Of a stretch of 7,433 bases of DNA, positions 4,629-7,433 are shown piece by piece. The first letter of the stretch is position 1. Every line of letters begins with the position of its first letter. This stretch comes from a bacterium (GTDB taxonomy: Bacteria; Verrucomicrobiota; Verrucomicrobiia; Opitutales; UBA953): positions 1-7,433 of the forward strand of contig RFOO01000043.1 of the NCBI GenBank assembly GCA_009926645.1, given 5' to 3'. The translations under genes and the position numbers were made by a program. Under the pieces are notes generated by a model that saw only the letters and a program-made list of their open reading frames with translations, did not search any database and had not been told where the DNA came from.

Positions 4629-4801
4629 AAGGTCAGTGGCTTGAATCGCAAGAGATGCGATATCGCGAGGCCTTACTCAAAGAGATGAAAAAAGCATTAG
4701 GTACTGGAGGTGCCTGCGAAGAGCGAACAGTTGTTTTGCAAGGTGATCGCCGGGAAACAGCGAAGGCTTGGCTAATTAAACAAGGTTTTACCACAAATTG
4801 A
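4580..4801 (+). CDS. SUI1/YciH family translation initiation factor-like protein
   Basis: The frame encodes a nearly complete SUI1 (eIF1-like) domain. It contains ERSGRGGKEVTILKG (residues 4-18 from the TTG), a helical segment LLKEMKKALGTGGAC (32-46), and VVLQGDRRETAKAWLIKQGF (51-70). These are the basic RGGK loop, the GTGG turn and the QGD...R motif of YciH, which binds the small ribosomal subunit and influences start-site fidelity. Bacterial YciH proteins usually have 100-130 residues; 73 from TTG 4580 is short and cuts into the first strand. The same frame stays open upstream to 4493 and encodes a plausible linker (AAKPKKGKIV) but has no ATG, GTG or TTG before 4580. An AAGGA nine bases before the TTG could be a Shine-Dalgarno. 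Alternatively, the domain is reached by -1 frameshifting from the overlapping ORF, giving 149 residues. Confidence 0.75.
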   Translation: MQYERSGRGGKEVTILKGQWLESQEMRYREALLKEMKKALGTGGACEERTVVLQGDRRETAKAWLIKQGFTTN

Positions 4802-4811
4802 TAATCTAAAA

Positions 4812-4849
4812 ATCCCACTCGCTTCGTGGTGTCATCGGGGATAGTTTTT
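4812..4849 (+). terminator. Possible intrinsic terminator or attenuator after the SUI1 ORF
   Basis: ATCCC (4812-4816) can pair with GGGAT (4838-4842), enclosing a smaller hairpin around ACTCG-CTT-CG, and is followed by AGTTTTTATT. The stem is only five pairs with a large loop, so strength is uncertain. It sits directly before the GTG start of the CCA enzyme and might attenuate transcription into it or mask GGGGA at 4837-4841. Confidence 0.3.
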
Positions 4850-4854
4850 ATTCC

Positions 4855-6252
4855 GTGTCCGTTTCACGCTCAGATTTAATCGTCTTTACTGGCGAACTTG
4901 CTCGAGCAAAGGAAATCCTTGCTTTATTGCAAGAAGCAGGGGGTCGTCCTTTTTTGGTGGGGGGTTGTGTGCGCGATGCCTTGATGGGTTTAACACCGAA
5001 AGATTTGGATATCGAAGTCTACGGCATCGGTTCTCGTGAAATTGAAAACGCTCTACGCAAAAAGTTCGGTATTATTAAAGTGGGTGCGGCGTTTGGCGTT
5101 ACGAAAGTGAAAGATCAGCCGATTGATATCTCTGTACCTCGTCGAGAAAATCGTACGGGAGTTCGGCATCAAGATTTTGAAGTTCAGGCTGATCCAACCA
5201 TGACTTATCGCGATGCCTGCGAACGACGCGATTTCACAGTGAATGCTATTTTGTGGAATCCTTTCACAGGAGAGTTGGTCGACCCTTGGAATGGATTAGG
5301 TGATTTAAAGGCCAAGGTTTTACGCCATGTTTCACCGAAGTTTTCCGAAGATCCTTTGCGGGTGCTTCGTGCGATGCAGTTTGCGGCCCGACTAGAATTT
5401 TCAGTCGCTCCCGAGACAATCCAACTTTGCTCCACGCTTACTCCGCAGGATTTACCTGCGGAACGTATTTGGGAGGAGTGGACGAAACTAATTCTTCGCG
5501 GGGTTAAACCTTCTTGCGGACTCCATTTCCTAAGGGCCTGTGGCTGGACGAAGTTTTTTCCCGAACTGCATGCCATCATCGGAGTCGAACAAGACAGCGA
5601 CTGGCATCCTGAAGGCGATGTGTGGAATCACACCGCACTTTGTCTCGATGCCTACGCACGTGAGCGTACCCATGACACTTTTGAAGACACCGTTGTGGGT
5701 TTAGCGGTTCTCTTGCATGATTTAGGAAAAGCCACGACCACTAAACGCGAAGCCGATGGACGCATTCACGCCTACGGCCACGAGGCAGAAAGTTTACCTT
5801 TAGCAGAAAAATTTCTCGGTCGCATCACCCGAGAAACAAAACTCATTGAAGCGGTTTTACCTTTAGTGCGTTGGCATGGACAGCCACTAGAGTTGTATCG
5901 TGCCAAAGCCGGGGACGCCGCCGTGCGTCGCTTAGCCAATAAGGTTGGACGTATTGATCGATTGGTTCGAGTTGACTCTGCTGATCGCAAGGGGCGTGGC
6001 CCTAAATCATTTACCGAAGAATCTCCGCAAGGGGTTTGGCTATTAGCCAAGGCACAAGCTTTGCAAATTGCTTCATCGGTACCGAAAAAAATCATCTTGG
6101 GACGCCATCTCATCGCCCTTGGCTATCAGCCTGCCCCTTGGTTTTCTGAATTGTTAGACGCTGCCTACGAAGCGCAAATGGACGGAGTTTTTGATAATGA
6201 AGCTAAGGGTTTGGTCTGGCTCAAGGAACGTTTAGCTCAGCGCGGTGTCTAA
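4855..6252 (+). CDS. cca: CCA-adding tRNA nucleotidyltransferase with HD domain
   Basis: A 465-residue class II nucleotidyltransferase of the CCA-adding/poly(A) polymerase family, which adds or repairs the 3' CCA of tRNAs. Motifs in order: LVGGCVRDALMG (34-45); the catalytic carboxylates in DLDIEVYG (Asp50, Asp52); a further acidic residue in DISVPRRE (91-98); RRDFTVNAI (124-132); EDPLRVLRAMQFAARL (165-180); and ERIWEEWTKLIL (203-214). A C-terminal HD phosphohydrolase domain follows, with His259 (WNHT), HDLGK (288-292) and GHEAE (308-312), as in E. coli-type multifunctional CCA enzymes. The C-terminal GRHLIALGYQPAPWF (416-430) is also family-like. It starts at GTG with no proper Shine-Dalgarno (GGGGA lies 13 bases away). 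CCA-only versus poly(A) activity cannot be decided from motifs seen here. The GAF gene follows after five bases. Confidence 0.9.
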   Translation: MSVSRSDLIVFTGELARAKEILALLQEAGGRPFLVGGCVRDALMGLTPKDLDIEVYGIGSREIENALRKKFGIIKVGAAFGVTKVKDQPIDISVPRRENRTGVRHQDFEVQADPTMTYRDACERRDFTVNAILWNPFTGELVDPWNGLGDLKAKVLRHVSPKFSEDPLRVLRAMQFAARLEFSVAPETIQLCSTLTPQDLPAERIWEEWTKLILRGVKPSCGLHFLRACGWTKFFPELHAIIGVEQDSDWHPEGDVWNHTALCLDAYARERTHDTFEDTVVGLAVLLHDLGKATTTKREADGRIHAYGHEAESLPLAEKFLGRITRETKLIEAVLPLVRWHGQPLELYRAKAGDAAVRRLANKVGRIDRLVRVDSADRKGRGPKSFTEESPQGVWLLAKAQALQIASSVPKKIILGRHLIALGYQPAPWFSELLDAAYEAQMDGVFDNEAKGLVWLKERLAQRGV

Positions 6253-6257
6253 ATGAT

Positions 6258-6722
6258 ATGCATTCTTACGAAACTCAGTTGAATGAACTTTTCGCTTCTT
6301 CCAGCGATGCCTCGACAGTTTTGGCTCAAATTTTGCAGAACTTCGCCTGCGCCACGGGAACGATTCATGTCATCGATCGGGCCACTGGTTTACTCAAACT
6401 TTACGCCCATCAAGGTATTCCGCCTTTCGTTTTAGAGAAGATTCAGCTGATTCCCGTCGGGAAGGGGATTGCGGGTTGTGCTGCAGAACGTAAAGCACCT
6501 GTGCAGTTGTGTAACTTGCAGGAAAATCTTGGCGGCATTGCTAAACCCGATGCACAAAAAACCAATGTCCAAGGCGCTTTGGCGGTACCAATCATGGATG
6601 CTCAAGGTTTGGTTGTCGGCGTTGTGGGTATTGGGAAAATGCAACCCTACGATTTTTCTGTCGATGAAATCGGCGCGTTACAAAAAATTGCGCAGCGTTT
6701 ACCGACGATTCTTTCAATCTGA
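6258..6722 (+). CDS. Stand-alone GAF domain protein
   Basis: A 154-residue cytoplasmic protein consisting almost wholly of one GAF domain. It starts with a helix (LNELFASSSDASTVLAQILQ) typical of GAF, then GTIHVIDRATGLLKLYAHQG (34-53), VGKGIAGCAAERKAPVQLC (67-85), NVQGALAVPIMDAQGLVVGVVGIG (103-126) and a final helix. GAF domains bind small ligands or mediate dimerisation; no effector domain is attached. Cysteines are at 31, 74 and 85. The three-cysteine spacing of the free methionine sulfoxide reductase (MsrC) group is not matched, so I do not assign that enzyme. It starts five bases after cca and is probably co-transcribed with it. Its last nine bases overlap the 3' end of uvrA on the opposite strand, and a terminator follows at once. 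Confidence 0.8.
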   Translation: MHSYETQLNELFASSSDASTVLAQILQNFACATGTIHVIDRATGLLKLYAHQGIPPFVLEKIQLIPVGKGIAGCAAERKAPVQLCNLQENLGGIAKPDAQKTNVQGALAVPIMDAQGLVVGVVGIGKMQPYDFSVDEIGALQKIAQRLPTILSI

Positions 6723-7433
6723 TAAAGCTCTTCCGGTTGGAGAGTTTTTCACTTTTTTTAATCCCTCGGGTGGCCCAGCGTAAATCATTTCACCACCTTT
6801 GGCACCTCCTTCGGGACCCAATTCCATAACCCAATCGGCTGCTTGGATGACATCCGATTGATGCTCGATGACAATCAGGGTGGCCCCGGCATCCCGTAAT
6901 CGACCTAAAAGTTTTAGTAGTTTAGCGATATCATCCCAATGTAATCCAGTGGTTGGCTCATCGAGGACATAGAGTCTTCCCGTGTGATCGCGCCGTGCGA
7001 GTTCCGTTGCTAGTTTTAGTCGCTGTGCTTCGCCACCGGAGAGTGTATGAGCGGCCTGACCAAGTTTAATGTAGCCGAGACCAACTTCTTGGAGTGTTCG
7101 AAGTTTTTCTGCCAAACGAGGTTGAGCTTTAAAGACTTCGAGTGCCTCTTGTACTGAAAGTTGGAGTGCTTCAGAAATGCTTAGTCCTTTGAAACGAACT
7201 TCGAGGGTTTCACGGTTAAAGCGCTTTCCCGCGCAACTGGGGCACTCCACAAAGGTTTCACCTAAAAACTGCATATCCATTTTGACCGAACCTTCACCCG
7301 CGCAGGTTTCACAACGACCTCCCCGCACGTTAAAACTGAATCGCCCTGGTCCATAGCCCCGCATTTTGGCTAATGGAAGCGATGACCATAAATCACGCAT
7401 GACATCCATCATTCCTGTAAAGGTGGCCGGATT
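6714..7433 (-). CDS. uvrA: Excinuclease ABC subunit A, C-terminal fragment
   Basis: The last 239 residues of the DNA damage recognition subunit of nucleotide excision repair; the rest lies beyond the right edge. The visible part begins NPATFTGMMDVMRDLW, then MRGYGPGRFSFNVRGGRC. The C-terminal zinc module has Cys41-X2-Cys44, 19 residues, Cys64-X2-Cys67 (fragment numbering). The second ABC ATPase contributes the signature LSGGEAQ (131-137), Walker B and D-loop LYVLDEPTTGLH (154-165), and the switch histidine in VIEHQSDVI (His191). ADWVMELGPEGG (199-210) is the usual UvrA ending. VIEHQSDVI departs from the common VIEHN-type reading but keeps Glu and His. The tail KKVKNSPTGRALSD is encoded over the terminator of the convergent GAF gene. 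Standard or double-length UvrA cannot be told from this piece. Confidence 0.95.
   Translation of the reverse strand, partial: NPATFTGMMDVMRDLWSSLPLAKMRGYGPGRFSFNVRGGRCETCAGEGSVKMDMQFLGETFVECPSCAGKRFNRETLEVRFKGLSISEALQLSVQEALEVFKAQPRLAEKLRTLQEVGLGYIKLGQAAHTLSGGEAQRLKLATELARRDHTGRLYVLDEPTTGLHWDDIAKLLKLLGRLRDAGATLIVIEHQSDVIQAADWVMELGPEGGAKGGEMIYAGPPEGLKKVKNSPTGRALSD
6724..6759 (+). terminator. Intrinsic terminator of the cca-GAF unit, inside the uvrA 3' coding end
   Basis: Stem CTC-T-TCC (6728-6734, one bulged T) pairs with GGAGAG (6739-6744) around the loop GGTT. Flanking AAAG/TTTT extends the stem, and TTTTTCACTTTTTTT follows (6745-6759). It lies two bases beyond the GAF stop. The same bases encode the Lys-rich tail of UvrA on the other strand. 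Confidence 0.6.

Noticed and set aside
6670..6713. A terminator for uvrA on the minus strand near the T-run at about 6682-6687.
   Set aside because: No stable stem immediately precedes the T-run in the minus-strand direction; only a four-pair GATT/AATC hairpin lies nearby.
6258..6722. GAF protein as a free methionine-R-sulfoxide reductase (MsrC/YebR).
   Set aside because: Cysteines at 31, 74 and 85 do not provide the three-cysteine spacing of that enzyme; the third expected cysteine is missing.

Overview
The window looks like ordinary chromosome from a Gram-negative bacterium of moderate GC content. A TonB/ExbB/ExbD energy-transduction operon implies an outer membrane. Almost none of the start codons has a recognisable Shine-Dalgarno sequence, and several genes start at TTG or GTG. 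The gene content (DUF485 protein plus solute symporter, Ton system, class I IlvC, SUI1-family protein) would fit Verrucomicrobiota, possibly an Opitutae-like lineage. That placement is an inference from gene content and cannot be proven from this sequence.

Layout. (1) Positions 1-451, minus strand: the start of a sodium:solute symporter gene, preceded by a DUF485 small membrane protein and a good promoter with an inverted repeat at the predicted transcription start. (2) 452-863: a gap without a convincing gene, holding promoters and inverted repeats. (3) 864-2543, plus strand: a compact operon of tonB-like, exbB-like (unusually short) and exbD-like genes, then an unrecognised 48-residue membrane microprotein that overlaps exbD by ATGA. 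(4) 2546-2567: a hairpin whose U-tract serves the minus strand. (5) 2591-4251, minus strand: tRNA-Val(UAC), ilvN and ilvC, apparently one transcription unit from a promoter just upstream of the tRNA. (6) 4353-4801, plus strand: a small hypothetical ORF and an SUI1/YciH-type ORF in the -1 frame, overlapping, with a perfect A_AAA_AAG slippery heptamer at the junction. (7) 4855-6722, plus strand: a CCA-tRNA nucleotidyltransferase with an HD domain and a stand-alone GAF protein, ended by an intrinsic terminator. (8) 6714-7433, minus strand: the C-terminal third-or-less of uvrA, truncated by the window edge and overlapping the GAF gene tail to tail.

Functional themes. Membrane transport and energisation lie on the left (symporter, Ton system). 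Valine/isoleucine biosynthesis sits in the middle behind a valine tRNA. Translation-related functions (SUI1 factor, CCA enzyme, tRNA) cluster on the right, next to nucleotide excision repair. The features most worth a second look are the possible programmed -1 frameshift feeding the SUI1 domain, the ExbB that lacks most of its usual cytoplasmic loop, the tRNA-Val/ilvNC arrangement, and the ExbD-coupled microprotein. No CRISPR array, insertion sequence, phage gene or obvious defence system is visible.
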